From assembly GCA_019322485.1 (NCBI GenBank), contig JAHWIK010000033.1, forward strand, positions 42,596 through 106,595: a stretch of 64,000 bases of DNA, written 5' to 3'. Every line of letters starts with the position of its first letter. Position 1 is the stretch's first letter. Below the pieces are notes generated by a model that had not been told where the DNA came from, did not search any database, and saw nothing but the letters and a program-made list of their open reading frames with translations. This DNA is from Candidatus Woesearchaeota archaeon (lineage in GTDB: Archaea; Nanobdellota; Nanobdellia; Woesearchaeales; JAHWIC01). A program made the translations under genes and the position numbers. Positions 42,515-51,303 of the stretch are shown here, piece by piece.

Positions 42515-44179
42515 ATGAGCATAGATGATTTTAAGATTAAAGATATGGTTGCTTTGACAGCCCTATTTTTATTAGCTTTCTGGCTGTGGACCTTACCAAT
42601 ACAGGAAAATCCTATGCCATTTGGAGAGCATGACGCAGCATATATTTTCTCTTATGGTGATGATATGACTTATAAAGATAAATCTCCAAGAATAGCTGGA
42701 GATAGTCCAACTTCTATTGATTTTTGGTATGCAGGCTATAACAAAGTCCTGGGCCCGAGAGCCCTGGAATATCCTCCCCCATATATGATGGGTTATTCTT
42801 TTGCACAGATATTCGGAGGAGAAAGAATAGTTCCTGCTTATATTTTTATAGCTATAACCTGCTTCATAGGAATGTTCTCAATGTATCTTCTAATCAGAAA
42901 ACTCTATGGTTTTGAAGCAGCTTTGATAACTTCAATGGCAGTATTATTTTCCTATAGAACTATTTTGCTGTACCTTTGGGGGCAGAGACATAATATAACT
43001 GCATTTGTCTATATACCCATTGCAATATATGCACTATACAAATACTTAGACTTATTTTACAAAAATAAAGAGAAAATTGTTTATCTATATATCTTTACTT
43101 TATTGTTCCTCTGTACATATCTCATTCACTTATCTGCACTTGTCTTTCTTACCCCATTTGCTGGTGTATTGGCCATTTTAATGTCAATTAAACACAAACA
43201 ACTTCCAATAAATAAAAGGAATATGAAACATTATGCGGCACTTACAGTAGTATTGGTTGTAGTAATCCTTCAATTCCATTTGATATATTCTGCAACAACA
43301 GATACAAATATTCATATAGAGCTTGGACTTAAAGACTTTGGAAGCCTTTTTCGCTGGATTAAGATACCTGACAATAACTTTGGCATGAATCCTGCTTTTC
43401 ATAATTATAAAACAAGTTACATAGGGCACTGGACCTTGCCATTATTATTTGTTGGAGTTATTGTGCTTTTTTTAAAAAGAAAAAATGAAGACCTTGTTAT
43501 TATATCGTCTCTTGCCGCACTCTACATTATGTTCCACCTTCCAGCTTTTGGTCTGGCTAAATTTGAGGATTACAGGATAGGAAGATTCCTAATAATTGAA
43601 GGGTATTTCTTCTATACCACTATGGCTATCGGATTGATATCAATTCCTTCTTTTTTAAAAATTCCAAAACCTTGGAAAAAATATCTGAAAATAGGCCTAA
43701 CATTTTCATTTTTAGCAATACTTATTGGCACACAAGGTACTCAAGCGTACAATTCGCTCAAAGGTGCATATCCTCCAATACTTAGAATAACCCCTGCCCA
43801 ATACGAGCTTACTGAGTGGGTGCAAGAAAATATACCTGTAGAATCTGCTCCACATCTAAGGGGAACGTTAACTTATCCCAAAAAAGGGTTTATTCTGGTA
43901 TTAAGTAGAAGGTCTATGGACAAGTCAGATAAGGAACCTGAAAATAACGAAATGGTAGCCGAAGGAATTATTAAAGAAGGCATGATAGTTCCAAAGCACC
44001 TAGTAAATGGAAATGATTGGGTTATTCCAAAAGATTTTGTAATTTTTGATTATTCTGACCTGATTTTAATTGGAGACCAGAATAAAATCCAGTCCCTTAA
44101 TGAGATGGAAAAAAGGATATCCAATAATACTAGTTTAGTTTATAATAAGAACAATATAAAGGTGTATAAATTTGACTAA
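42515..44179 (+). CDS. GT-C-like integral membrane protein
   Basis: 554 residues with about 10-12 membrane helices and a soluble C-terminal part of about 120 residues. The first loop is long and acidic (FGEHDAAYIFSYGDD, then YPPPYMMGYSF), matching the GT-C loop plus the YPP motif found in the proteins at 7678 and 47166. Likely a polyprenyl-phosphate-sugar-dependent transferase at the outer face. It overlaps the following small membrane-protein gene by eight bases, a pairing seen again at 46814-48830. Confidence 0.65.
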   Translation: MSIDDFKIKDMVALTALFLLAFWLWTLPIQENPMPFGEHDAAYIFSYGDDMTYKDKSPRIAGDSPTSIDFWYAGYNKVLGPRALEYPPPYMMGYSFAQIFGGERIVPAYIFIAITCFIGMFSMYLLIRKLYGFEAALITSMAVLFSYRTILLYLWGQRHNITAFVYIPIAIYALYKYLDLFYKNKEKIVYLYIFTLLFLCTYLIHLSALVFLTPFAGVLAILMSIKHKQLPINKRNMKHYAALTVVLVVVILQFHLIYSATTDTNIHIELGLKDFGSLFRWIKIPDNNFGMNPAFHNYKTSYIGHWTLPLLFVGVIVLFLKRKNEDLVIISSLAALYIMFHLPAFGLAKFEDYRIGRFLIIEGYFFYTTMAIGLISIPSFLKIPKPWKKYLKIGLTFSFLAILIGTQGTQAYNSLKGAYPPILRITPAQYELTEWVQENIPVESAPHLRGTLTYPKKGFILVLSRRSMDKSDKEPENNEMVAEGIIKEGMIVPKHLVNGNDWVIPKDFVIFDYSDLILIGDQNKIQSLNEMEKRISNNTSLVYNKNNIKVYKFD

Positions 44180-44510
44180 AATAAAACTCAAGAAATCACA
44201 TATAGGATTTTTCTTATTATTATTAATATTTTTATTTTCAATCCATCTGTTCGGTTTAACAGGCTTAAGAACTGTTCTTGGATTTTTTATTGTTTTAATC
44301 TTGCCTACATATTTAATTATGAAAAATATTAATATTGAAGACGATGAAAGGATATTTTTCTCATTTTTTTTAGGTTTAATCTACTTTCCATTAGTTACTT
44401 GGTATACGAACAGGATAGTTCCCTCATTAAGAATTTCTATTATCGTAACCTTAGTTTTGTTAATAATTATTGGAATTTATTTAAAATTTAAAAAGAAACA
44501 TAAGGTTTAA
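44172..44510 (+). CDS. Small multispanning membrane protein paired with GT-C
   Basis: 112 residues with four predicted membrane helices and basic ends. The stretch TVLGFFIVLILPTYLIMKNI ... DDERIFFSFFLGLIYFPLV resembles the N-terminal domain of DUF1616-type proteins (aliphatic-G-F...LPG/T-Y then an acidic ER). Starts at TTG 44172 inside the end of the GT-C gene. A like protein lies after the other GT-C gene (46814). Probably a partner subunit of the transferase; no known function. Confidence 0.6.
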   Translation: MTKIKLKKSHIGFFLLLLIFLFSIHLFGLTGLRTVLGFFIVLILPTYLIMKNINIEDDERIFFSFFLGLIYFPLVTWYTNRIVPSLRISIIVTLVLLIIIGIYLKFKKKHKV

Positions 44511-44538
44511 ATAATAAGTTTTCTTCTTTTCAGGCACA

Positions 44539-45654
44539 ATGAAACATAAAGTATTAGTAACCGGCGGCGCAGGTTTTATCGGATCTTTTCTTGTTGATAA
44601 ACTAGTTGAACAAGGCCATGATGTAAGGATTCTTGATAATTTTGAACCACAGGTGCATCAAAAAGGCGCTCCAGGTTATTTAAACAAAGAAGCAGAGTTA
44701 ATAAAAGGTGATATGAGGGACATCGAAGACCTTAAAAAAGCAATCTCTGATGTTGAAGTTATATTTCATCAGGCAGCTATGGTTGGTGTAGGCCAGTCAA
44801 TGTACCAAATCCAGAAATATGTTGATGTTAACTCCTTTGGAACTGCCAAACTTCTAGATTTACTAGCGAATTCAGAGAATAATGTAAAAAAAATAATTGT
44901 AGCTTCAAGTATGAGCACATATGGAGAAGGTAGTTATAAATGTGAAAAATGTGGGGAAGTAAATCCTCCCCTAAGAAGTGAAGAGCAAATGAAAAAAGGC
45001 GATTGGGAAGTTCGTTGCTCCAAATGCAATAGCATCCTAAAGCCTATACCAACCAAGGAAACTAAAAAACAGGATCTAAATAGCATATATGCATTAACAA
45101 AAAAAGAGCAAGAGGATATGTGCCTTATATTTGGAAAAAGCTATGGTATACCAATAATCTCTTTACGTTACTTTAATGTTTTTGGCCCAAGACAATCTTT
45201 ATCAAATCCATACACAGGAGTAACTGCTATATTCATGAGCAGGATTAAAAATGACAATCAGCCAATTATTTACGAAGACGGCTTACAAACAAGGGATTTT
45301 ATCTCTATTCATGATATTGTAGACGCAAATATATTATCTATGGAAAAAAATTCAGCTAATTATGAGATACTAAACGTAGGTACTGGAAAGCAGATTACTA
45401 TAAAGAATATAGCTGAAGTCCTAACCAAACTTTATGGTAAAGACATAAAACCTCAAATAACAAACAAATTCAGGAAAGGCGACATAAGACACTGTTTTGC
45501 TGATATAAGTAAAATAAAATCTAAGCTAGGGTTTGAACCAAGAATAAGTTTTGAAGAGGGAATGAAGGAATTAATTGAATGGTCAAAAGGAGTAGAAGCA
45601 GAGGATAAGTTTGAAGAAGCTGCATCTGAGTTAAAAGAGAAAGGATTACTATGA
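44539..45654 (+). CDS. SDR epimerase with inserted zinc-ribbon-like loop
   Basis: 371 residues. GGAGFIGSFLVDKL, HQAAMVGVGQSM, ASSMSTYGEG, catalytic YALTKKEQED and RYFNVFGPRQ are SDR features. Between the Ser and Tyr motifs is an insert with CEKCGEV and, about 37 residues later, CSKCNS, a likely zinc ribbon over the active site. This insert is found in some dTDP-L-rhamnose 4-epimerase-like enzymes. A C-terminal charged helix (about residues 350-371) extends beyond the usual end. It converges and overlaps by six bases with the next gene. Substrate uncertain. Confidence 0.78.
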   Translation: MKHKVLVTGGAGFIGSFLVDKLVEQGHDVRILDNFEPQVHQKGAPGYLNKEAELIKGDMRDIEDLKKAISDVEVIFHQAAMVGVGQSMYQIQKYVDVNSFGTAKLLDLLANSENNVKKIIVASSMSTYGEGSYKCEKCGEVNPPLRSEEQMKKGDWEVRCSKCNSILKPIPTKETKKQDLNSIYALTKKEQEDMCLIFGKSYGIPIISLRYFNVFGPRQSLSNPYTGVTAIFMSRIKNDNQPIIYEDGLQTRDFISIHDIVDANILSMEKNSANYEILNVGTGKQITIKNIAEVLTKLYGKDIKPQITNKFRKGDIRHCFADISKIKSKLGFEPRISFEEGMKELIEWSKGVEAEDKFEEAASELKEKGLL

Positions 45655-46758
45655 ACCCTTTTGCCCTAGCTTCTTAAAATAATCTCTTTCTTTCAATTTT
45701 ATATCCAGATTATGCAACTCAATCCAGTTCTCAAGCAATTCATTAAAGATATAATCCAAATCCTTTGCCAATCCAGGCCAGTCGGGATAATCTCTTTTGA
45801 ACTTTGACATATCAGAAATCCACCAGATATGGTCAGATTCCCTTTCAGGAGCCTCTTCATATTTGGCTTTTAATCCTGTTTTCGTTTCAATGGCATCAAT
45901 TGTCTCAAAAATAGAGACTGAGTTCTGGCGCATTCCTCCCAAATTATACGGTTTTCCAAACTTGCCAAATGCATCGGGCTTAGGTTTCTTTACCCACCTA
46001 TATAGCACATCAGAAACATCACTCGAGTGAATGTTATCCCTAACCCTACAGCCCCCTCCGTATAATTTCAGCTTGTTTCCTAGAAGTATCTGCTTAGTGA
46101 AAAACCCAAGAAAACCATGCATTTCAACAGCTTTCTGATTAGCACCTATCAAACAACCCCCTCTAAACGTAGCTGTCTTCATTCCAAAATTAATGCCATA
46201 TTCCTGGCAATAAAGGTCAGCAGCCACTTTAGATACCCCAAAAGGCGTATGGCCACATCTATCAATTGGTAGTGTCTCATCAAAGGAATCAACAGCAACA
46301 TTCTCGTATCTCCTGCCAACAGTCTGATAATTAAAATAATTAGGATAATCCCCATATACCTTATTTGTGGACAGGAATGCAAAAGGAATCTCTGGATTTT
46401 GTTTCCTCATGATCTCAAGTAAATTCAAAGTTCCAAAAGCATTTATCTGAAAATCCTCTATGGGTATCTCAAGGCTTCTTGGATGGGAGGGCTGAGCTGC
46501 ACAGTGGACAATCGCATCAGCCCTTTTTATCACTTCTGTCATCTTATCAGTATCCCTTATGTCCGCTTCTAGAATTTCAACATTCCCAAGTTGTTCACTT
46601 ATTTTTTGGATTGTTCCCCTTGTTTCTGCTTCTTTACCAAAAATCTTGCCCCTTGCATAGTTATCTACTCCAATAACATCCCACTTTTCTTTTACAAACT
46701 TCTCTACCACAGCGCTTCCTATTAATCCTGATGAACCAGTTATAAGTACAGTTTTCAT
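45649..46758 (-). CDS. SDR epimerase, CDP-paratose/tyvelose 2-epimerase-like
   Basis: 369 residues. HCAAQPSHPRS, FQINAFGTLNLLE, PFAFLSTNKVYGDYPN, GVSKVAADLYCQEYG, FRGGCLIGANQKAVEMHGFL and RVRDNIHSSDV follow closely the pattern of CDP-tyvelose 2-epimerase (RfbE), which inverts C2 of CDP-paratose. With rfbH, an RfbF-like and an RfbS/J-like gene in the same window, a CDP-tyvelose-type product is plausible. The catalytic Tyr in the usual YxxxK is replaced by Phe-Gly-Val-Ser-Lys context (FGVSK), also the case in RfbE-like enzymes. Confidence 0.8.
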   Translation of the reverse strand: MKTVLITGSSGLIGSAVVEKFVKEKWDVIGVDNYARGKIFGKEAETRGTIQKISEQLGNVEILEADIRDTDKMTEVIKRADAIVHCAAQPSHPRSLEIPIEDFQINAFGTLNLLEIMRKQNPEIPFAFLSTNKVYGDYPNYFNYQTVGRRYENVAVDSFDETLPIDRCGHTPFGVSKVAADLYCQEYGINFGMKTATFRGGCLIGANQKAVEMHGFLGFFTKQILLGNKLKLYGGGCRVRDNIHSSDVSDVLYRWVKKPKPDAFGKFGKPYNLGGMRQNSVSIFETIDAIETKTGLKAKYEEAPERESDHIWWISDMSKFKRDYPDWPGLAKDLDYIFNELLENWIELHNLDIKLKERDYFKKLGQKGS

Positions 46759-46813
46759 TTTATTTTTAGGTAATTTGAAGTATTTATTAATCTTTTTATA
46801 AAATATACGATAT

Positions 46814-47182
46814 TTATTTCTCTTCCCTATTTAATATTACTACTGCAACACCAATAACAATTACGGGCAGTAAAATTCCATGATATTTAATATGCAATCC
46901 TAATAACCCCAGATAATAGCTAGTTATGCCTACGATTGCTGTTTGCAGAAATATTCCAACTACAAGTCTCTCGAGGAATTCCAATCTATTGTTCCAATAG
47001 TACATTAAACAGAAACCTGGCAAAACAAATACTAAAAAATAGCTGATTAATATTCTTAAAATATTCATAAGCGGCTCATTATAAAAGAGTCCCTTAAAGA
47101 TAAAAATTAGTAATACGAATATTAAAAACAAATACTTGGATTCATTCTTTATTTTTGCTATTAATTCATTGTTCATTTTCAT
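46814..47182 (-). CDS. Small multispanning membrane protein paired with GT-C
   Basis: About 122 residues with four hydrophobic helices: ILRILISYFLVFVLPGFCLMYYW ... EFLERLVVGIFLQTAIVGI is the DUF1616-like pattern, LERL then glycine- and leucine-rich helices. It starts at 47182 (or 47176) inside the end of the GT-C gene at 47166. It parallels the small protein at 44172, which also follows a GT-C gene. Probable accessory subunit. No known function. Confidence 0.6.
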   Translation of the reverse strand: MKMNNELIAKIKNESKYLFLIFVLLIFIFKGLFYNEPLMNILRILISYFLVFVLPGFCLMYYWNNRLEFLERLVVGIFLQTAIVGITSYYLGLLGLHIKYHGILLPVIVIGVAVVILNREEK

Positions 47183-48830
47183 AGAGGCCCAAGCAATCTG
47201 AGTCAAGCTGTACATTTTGCAAAATAGTTAATACTTCATTATCGTAAACCTGTTCAAAGCTGCCAACTTCCAAAAGCCTTTGCTTGATTACATTATTATA
47301 CTGGAGCGCTGATGGATCGCCGCCGACCTTGTCAAAAACATGGTAATTGAAACTGCAAATATCCATTTTACCACTAAAATACGAGCTATTCTGTTCTAAT
47401 GAATGGTAGCCATATTTGAAAAAAGATTTTTTATAAGGGAGGCCCCAAGTTGACTCGCTAACAAAGAGGATATCATATTCTCTTTTGATTGAATTGTCTT
47501 TAAAAGCTTCTAAATAGTCTGGATTTCCGTAATTTGCTTTTAATATGTACGTTTTTCTGAATAAGCCCCACAATATCCCATCTTGGTTGTAAATATGCCC
47601 ATAAAGAAATAATACTGAGGAATCATCTGGAACATTCTCATTCATCCATTTAATTGCGTCCCAATGGTATCTATCCATAAGTCCTTCAGAATATCTTCCT
47701 ACTGAAGGGTATGCAAAAAAGAAAACACCAAAAAGAATTATGCTAATCCAAATAATAAATTGTTTTTTAATCCTGAGTAATCTTAAGATATTATAAACTG
47801 CGAATCCAAACAATACAGCTAGATAAACCGGCCAAAAGAATCTTTGTGATAATGACCTAGAGCCAAAAGTGCCCCCCAAATAATTTAAATGCCCCCATAT
47901 CAACATAAAAGAGGAAGCAAAAAGAATAAAATTCAATTTTTTTAAAAGAAATAAAGACATAACAAGTCCTGATAGGATTAAAATAGAAGGTATGCCAAAA
48001 GAAGTCAAATAAACTGTCCTTAGATAGTCCATCGGTGCATTGGACAGGTCAATTAGTTTACCTCCTGTGCTAAACTTAAACAATGTGTTAAAAAATATCG
48101 ATAAATAGTAGGAGCTTACAATAATCATAATTAATGCTCCTTTTGAATAATCTTTGATTTCAGATAGCTTCATCTTCTTTGCAAATAGTTTAAAAATCAA
48201 AAAAGTGGAAATTAATAAAAGAGCTACCATCATTTCAGATGGATGAGAAAAGAAAGACGCTGTTACAGCGATAGCAAGTAAAACAAATGAGCCTTTGAGT
48301 TTGAATCTGCTCACACACCACCAAATAAAAATAACAAAACAACTAGCAGCCAGCATAGCATATTGGCCCCATAAATAAATAAAATAAAAGTTTCTTGAAA
48401 ACAGAAAAATAAACAATGGTGCAGACAATAAGGCCACACCCATGCCTATCGACTCTTTTATTATTAGATACATCAAAAGGCAACTAATACAGCTTAGGAG
48501 AAATATCATAAATAAAGTGCTATCATAACCTTCAAGCCCGCTTACATAAGAGAACACAGCACTTATATGGTATAGCAAGGGAGGATAATGCCCAATAACA
48601 TCCTCAAATCCCCCGCCCGCCCGTATAGAATAATATCTATAATTCCCGGTTAATTTCAAATACTCTGTTTGGGCTGTATGCCAAAAATTGTCAGATGCAA
48701 AAAGACCAGTAGGATACTCATGATTCAACTTATGGTCCCACAAATTTGCAAGTCCAACCCACAACAATGAGCTAAATAAAATTATTAAATATATATTCTC
48801 TAATTTAATCTTGTTAATTTTTAGGTTCAT
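47166..48830 (-). CDS. GT-C-like integral membrane protein
   Basis: 554 residues, about 12 membrane helices and a C-terminal soluble domain from about 390. The first loop contains SDNFWHTAQTEYLKLTG and GHYPPLLYHISAVF, the acidic site plus YPP motif shared with 42515 and 7678. Starts at ATG 48830, just after the methyltransferase stop; a GTG at 48842 is the alternative. It overlaps the small membrane-protein gene downstream. Expected to be a lipid-linked-sugar transferase at the outer face. Confidence 0.68.
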   Translation of the reverse strand: MNLKINKIKLENIYLIILFSSLLWVGLANLWDHKLNHEYPTGLFASDNFWHTAQTEYLKLTGNYRYYSIRAGGGFEDVIGHYPPLLYHISAVFSYVSGLEGYDSTLFMIFLLSCISCLLMYLIIKESIGMGVALLSAPLFIFLFSRNFYFIYLWGQYAMLAASCFVIFIWWCVSRFKLKGSFVLLAIAVTASFFSHPSEMMVALLLISTFLIFKLFAKKMKLSEIKDYSKGALIMIIVSSYYLSIFFNTLFKFSTGGKLIDLSNAPMDYLRTVYLTSFGIPSILILSGLVMSLFLLKKLNFILFASSFMLIWGHLNYLGGTFGSRSLSQRFFWPVYLAVLFGFAVYNILRLLRIKKQFIIWISIILFGVFFFAYPSVGRYSEGLMDRYHWDAIKWMNENVPDDSSVLFLYGHIYNQDGILWGLFRKTYILKANYGNPDYLEAFKDNSIKREYDILFVSESTWGLPYKKSFFKYGYHSLEQNSSYFSGKMDICSFNYHVFDKVGGDPSALQYNNVIKQRLLEVGSFEQVYDNEVLTILQNVQLDSDCLGLYENEQ

Positions 48831-48831
48831 A

Positions 48832-49527
48832 TTATTTTTCACAAATGCATATTACTGATAATCCAAAGGGTAATCTTAAAATTTTTTCAATTTTAATAAA
48901 ATATGGAATCAACCAATCAAATAATTTAAGACCAGAACTAGATAATTCTTTTTTCTTGAATACCCTCGCAGCTAAAAACCAGCCTAATGCACCAATAATG
49001 TTTATTAAGAAGCACTCCTTGACCTTAAATCCGTTACCTAACATTTTTTTCTTAACTTCTTTAGCAGAATATCTCCTGTAGTGGTTTTGGTTCTTATCTA
49101 GGGTCCCATATAAAGATTTCATAGCTGGTTCCATTAAAATGAACGTGCCTCTGGGTTCTAGTAAACTAAATATGTTTGATATTGCTTTATTGTCATTCTT
49201 TATATGATGCAACACATTTATGCAAATAACTGTATCAAAATGGTATTTAGTTAGTTCACTTACATTTGAAGATATATCATGACTTATTGCTTCAAAATTT
49301 TTATTTGCTTTAAACTTATTTTTAACTAGTTTTACGTAATCATTTTCTACATCAATAGAAACAACTTTTCCTTTAGTTAGGAATAATCTTGTCATAGTCC
49401 CAATACCGCACCCCACCTCTAGAATTCTTTTTCCAATATATTTTTTTAGAATATTAAAAATGCATCTATTGTAATTATCATTTCTAGAAACCTGCTTAAG
49501 TGTTTTTTGCTCGATGTTGGTTTTCAA
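48832..49527 (-). CDS. Class I SAM-dependent methyltransferase
   Basis: 231 residues. RILEVGCGIGTMTRLFL is motif I, SIDVENDYV supplies the ribose-binding acid, and CINVLHHIKNDNKAI motif IV, then LEPRGTFILMEPA. A C-terminal hydrophobic region (IIGALGWFLAARVF) suggests membrane association, as for polyprenol- or glycolipid-directed methyltransferases. Followed closely by the GT-C gene at 47166 on the same strand. Confidence 0.78.
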   Translation of the reverse strand: MKTNIEQKTLKQVSRNDNYNRCIFNILKKYIGKRILEVGCGIGTMTRLFLTKGKVVSIDVENDYVKLVKNKFKANKNFEAISHDISSNVSELTKYHFDTVICINVLHHIKNDNKAISNIFSLLEPRGTFILMEPAMKSLYGTLDKNQNHYRRYSAKEVKKKMLGNGFKVKECFLINIIGALGWFLAARVFKKKELSSSGLKLFDWLIPYFIKIEKILRLPFGLSVICICEK

Positions 49528-49551
49528 TATACATTTTCGAAAAAGATAAAG

Positions 49552-49559
49552 TATAAATA
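49552..49559 (+). promoter_or_regulatory. TATA box of GT2 gene
   Basis: TATAAATA is centred 26 bases before the ATG at 49581, with a BRE-like CGAAAAAG upstream. Leaderless transcript expected. Confidence 0.55.
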
Positions 49560-49580
49560 GATTACTATAAATCCCATAGT

Positions 49581-50291
49581 ATGCTTAAAATAACAATTTT
49601 AATCCCAGCTAAAGATGAAGAAAAAACAATAGATTTAGTTCTTAAGGATCTTTTTAGGGAAATAGATAAGATAAAAGATTATGATTTTGAGGTATTAGTT
49701 GTAGATGATGGTTGTGTTGATAGTACATCTCAAATTGCCGAAAGCTTAGGTGCAAAAATTATCACTAATAATGGAGCGCACGGCAAAGGAAAGGCATTAG
49801 CAGTTGGATTTAAACAAGCTACAGGGGATATAATTATAATGTTAGATGCAGATTATTCCCATAAACCAGAAGAATTACCCCTCTTTATCGACAAAATAAA
49901 AAAAGACTATGGTTTAGTGGTTGGTTCTAGGATATTAGGTGGGAGTGATGAGTATACTCCTGTAAGAAGTTTCGGGAATATTTTTCTTACAACAGCCTTT
50001 AAATTATTCTTTGGAATAAAATTAACAGATGCTCTAAATGGTTACAAAGCATTTAGAAAAGAAGTTGTAAAAAATCACAAATACCATTCAAAAGATTTTG
50101 AGATAGAGATAGAATTAATAGCAAATGCATTAAAAGAAGGATACAAAATAGGAGAAATCCCCTCGCATGAAAGAGAAAGAGCAGGCGGCAAAATGAAATC
50201 CAGAGCATTAATCCATGGACCCAAGTTTTTGTGGAAGATTATCTTAGAAGGACTTAAGTACAGAATTTATAAAACGAGAAAACATGACTAA
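49581..50291 (+). CDS. GT2 glycosyltransferase, DPM1-like
   Basis: 236 residues. ITILIPAKDEEKTI, VLVVDDGCVDST and IIMLDADYSHKPEELP are GT2/DPM1 motifs; DALNGYKAFRKE is the acceptor-side motif. The Cys in VDDGC replaces the usual Ser. No membrane helices. Single gene between divergent and converging neighbours. Expected to charge a polyprenyl phosphate with a hexose. Confidence 0.82.
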   Translation: MLKITILIPAKDEEKTIDLVLKDLFREIDKIKDYDFEVLVVDDGCVDSTSQIAESLGAKIITNNGAHGKGKALAVGFKQATGDIIIMLDADYSHKPEELPLFIDKIKKDYGLVVGSRILGGSDEYTPVRSFGNIFLTTAFKLFFGIKLTDALNGYKAFRKEVVKNHKYHSKDFEIEIELIANALKEGYKIGEIPSHERERAGGKMKSRALIHGPKFLWKIILEGLKYRIYKTRKHD

Positions 50292-50305
50292 TGTTGCTCC
50301 CATAA

Positions 50306-50779
50306 TTATTTCCACTTCTTAGTTTTCTCAATTATCTTAGTGGTGGAAAACCCTTTAACCAACTTTATTAAGTATATCTTCCCCCCATATCTCTTAACAA
50401 TATCACCTTCAATACAGCCTTTCCCATACTCCTCTCCATTGCAATGTACATCCGGCTTTATTATTGATAAAAGTTTTCTGGGGTCTTTTTCGTCAAACAC
50501 AGTAACATAATCAACAATCTCCAAAGCAGACACAACCTCAGCTCTGTCATCCTGGTTATTTATCGGTCTTTTAGGCCCCTTACTCATTTTTACGGATTTA
50601 TCAGAATTCAAACCAACAATCAAAACATCACCCTGTTGTTTTGCTTCTCTCAAGAATTTGATATGCCCAACATGAAGGATATCGAAACAACCATTGCAAG
50701 TGACTATCTTTTTGTTTTGCCCCCTAAGTTTTTTTATTAAATCCCCTAATTTGCTCTGCGGAATTATTTTTTTGTTCAT
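50306..50779 (-). CDS. rfaE2: D-glycero-beta-D-manno-heptose 1-phosphate adenylyltransferase (HldC / RfaE domain II)
   Basis: 157 residues. Joins ATP and heptose 1-phosphate to give ADP-D,D-heptose. VTCNGCFDILHVGHIKFLREAKQQGD has the HxGH nucleotidyl-transfer motif in the RfaE form, VGLNSDKSVKMSKGPKRPINNQDDR is the family segment, and the C-terminal GFSTTKII is the ST-T motif. The last gene of a five-gene operon, overlapping gmhB by four bases. Adenosine as the nucleotide is inferred from family similarity. Confidence 0.9.
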   Translation of the reverse strand: MNKKIIPQSKLGDLIKKLRGQNKKIVTCNGCFDILHVGHIKFLREAKQQGDVLIVGLNSDKSVKMSKGPKRPINNQDDRAEVVSALEIVDYVTVFDEKDPRKLLSIIKPDVHCNGEEYGKGCIEGDIVKRYGGKIYLIKLVKGFSTTKIIEKTKKWK

Positions 50780-51303
50780 TTTATTATAAACTGTACAGCC
50801 TCCAAAAACTCCTTAGCAATAAAATCAGGTTTAATGTCTCCCAATTCATCCTTATGCTTCTCTCCATGCCCAGTCAACATATAAATAGTTTTACATCCAG
50901 CAACAATACCCATCTTAATATCATGCGGATGGTCGCCAACAACCCATGATTTGCTCAAATCAATATCAAACTCTCTCTTGGCTTCCTCAATAAATTTAAT
51001 GTTCGGCTTCCTGCAATCACATTTATCATCAGGGTGATGCGGACAACAATATGTCCTTTCAATATCTATTCCCTCCTTCTTCAACTCACCAACTAAATGA
51101 TTATTGAATTTATGGAAATCCTCTATTGTGTAATAACCTCTGCCTATGCCTGACTGGTTTGTTATTAGTATGAACTTAAAATCCTTTAGTAATTTTAATC
51201 CCTCAACTACCCCTGGCAAAAGCTTAAAGTCCTCCACTTTATGCACATAACCAGGGTCTTCATTCAAGACACCATCCCTGTCAAAAAATATCACCTTATT
51301 CAT
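50776..51303 (-). CDS. gmhB: D,D-heptose 1,7-bisphosphate 7-phosphatase (GmhB)
   Basis: 175 residues, HAD subfamily IIIA. Removes the 7-phosphate of heptose 1,7-bisphosphate. VIFFDRDGVLNEDPGYVH has the nucleophile Asp pair, ITNQSGIGRG motif II, and VVGDHPHDIKMG motif IV. The zinc-binding loop CCPHHPDDKCDCRKP is characteristic of GmhB. Overlaps both flanking genes (eight and four bases). Related HisB-type phosphatases share the fold but the operon makes GmhB the clear choice. Confidence 0.92.
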   Translation of the reverse strand: MNKVIFFDRDGVLNEDPGYVHKVEDFKLLPGVVEGLKLLKDFKFILITNQSGIGRGYYTIEDFHKFNNHLVGELKKEGIDIERTYCCPHHPDDKCDCRKPNIKFIEEAKREFDIDLSKSWVVGDHPHDIKMGIVAGCKTIYMLTGHGEKHKDELGDIKPDFIAKEFLEAVQFIIK

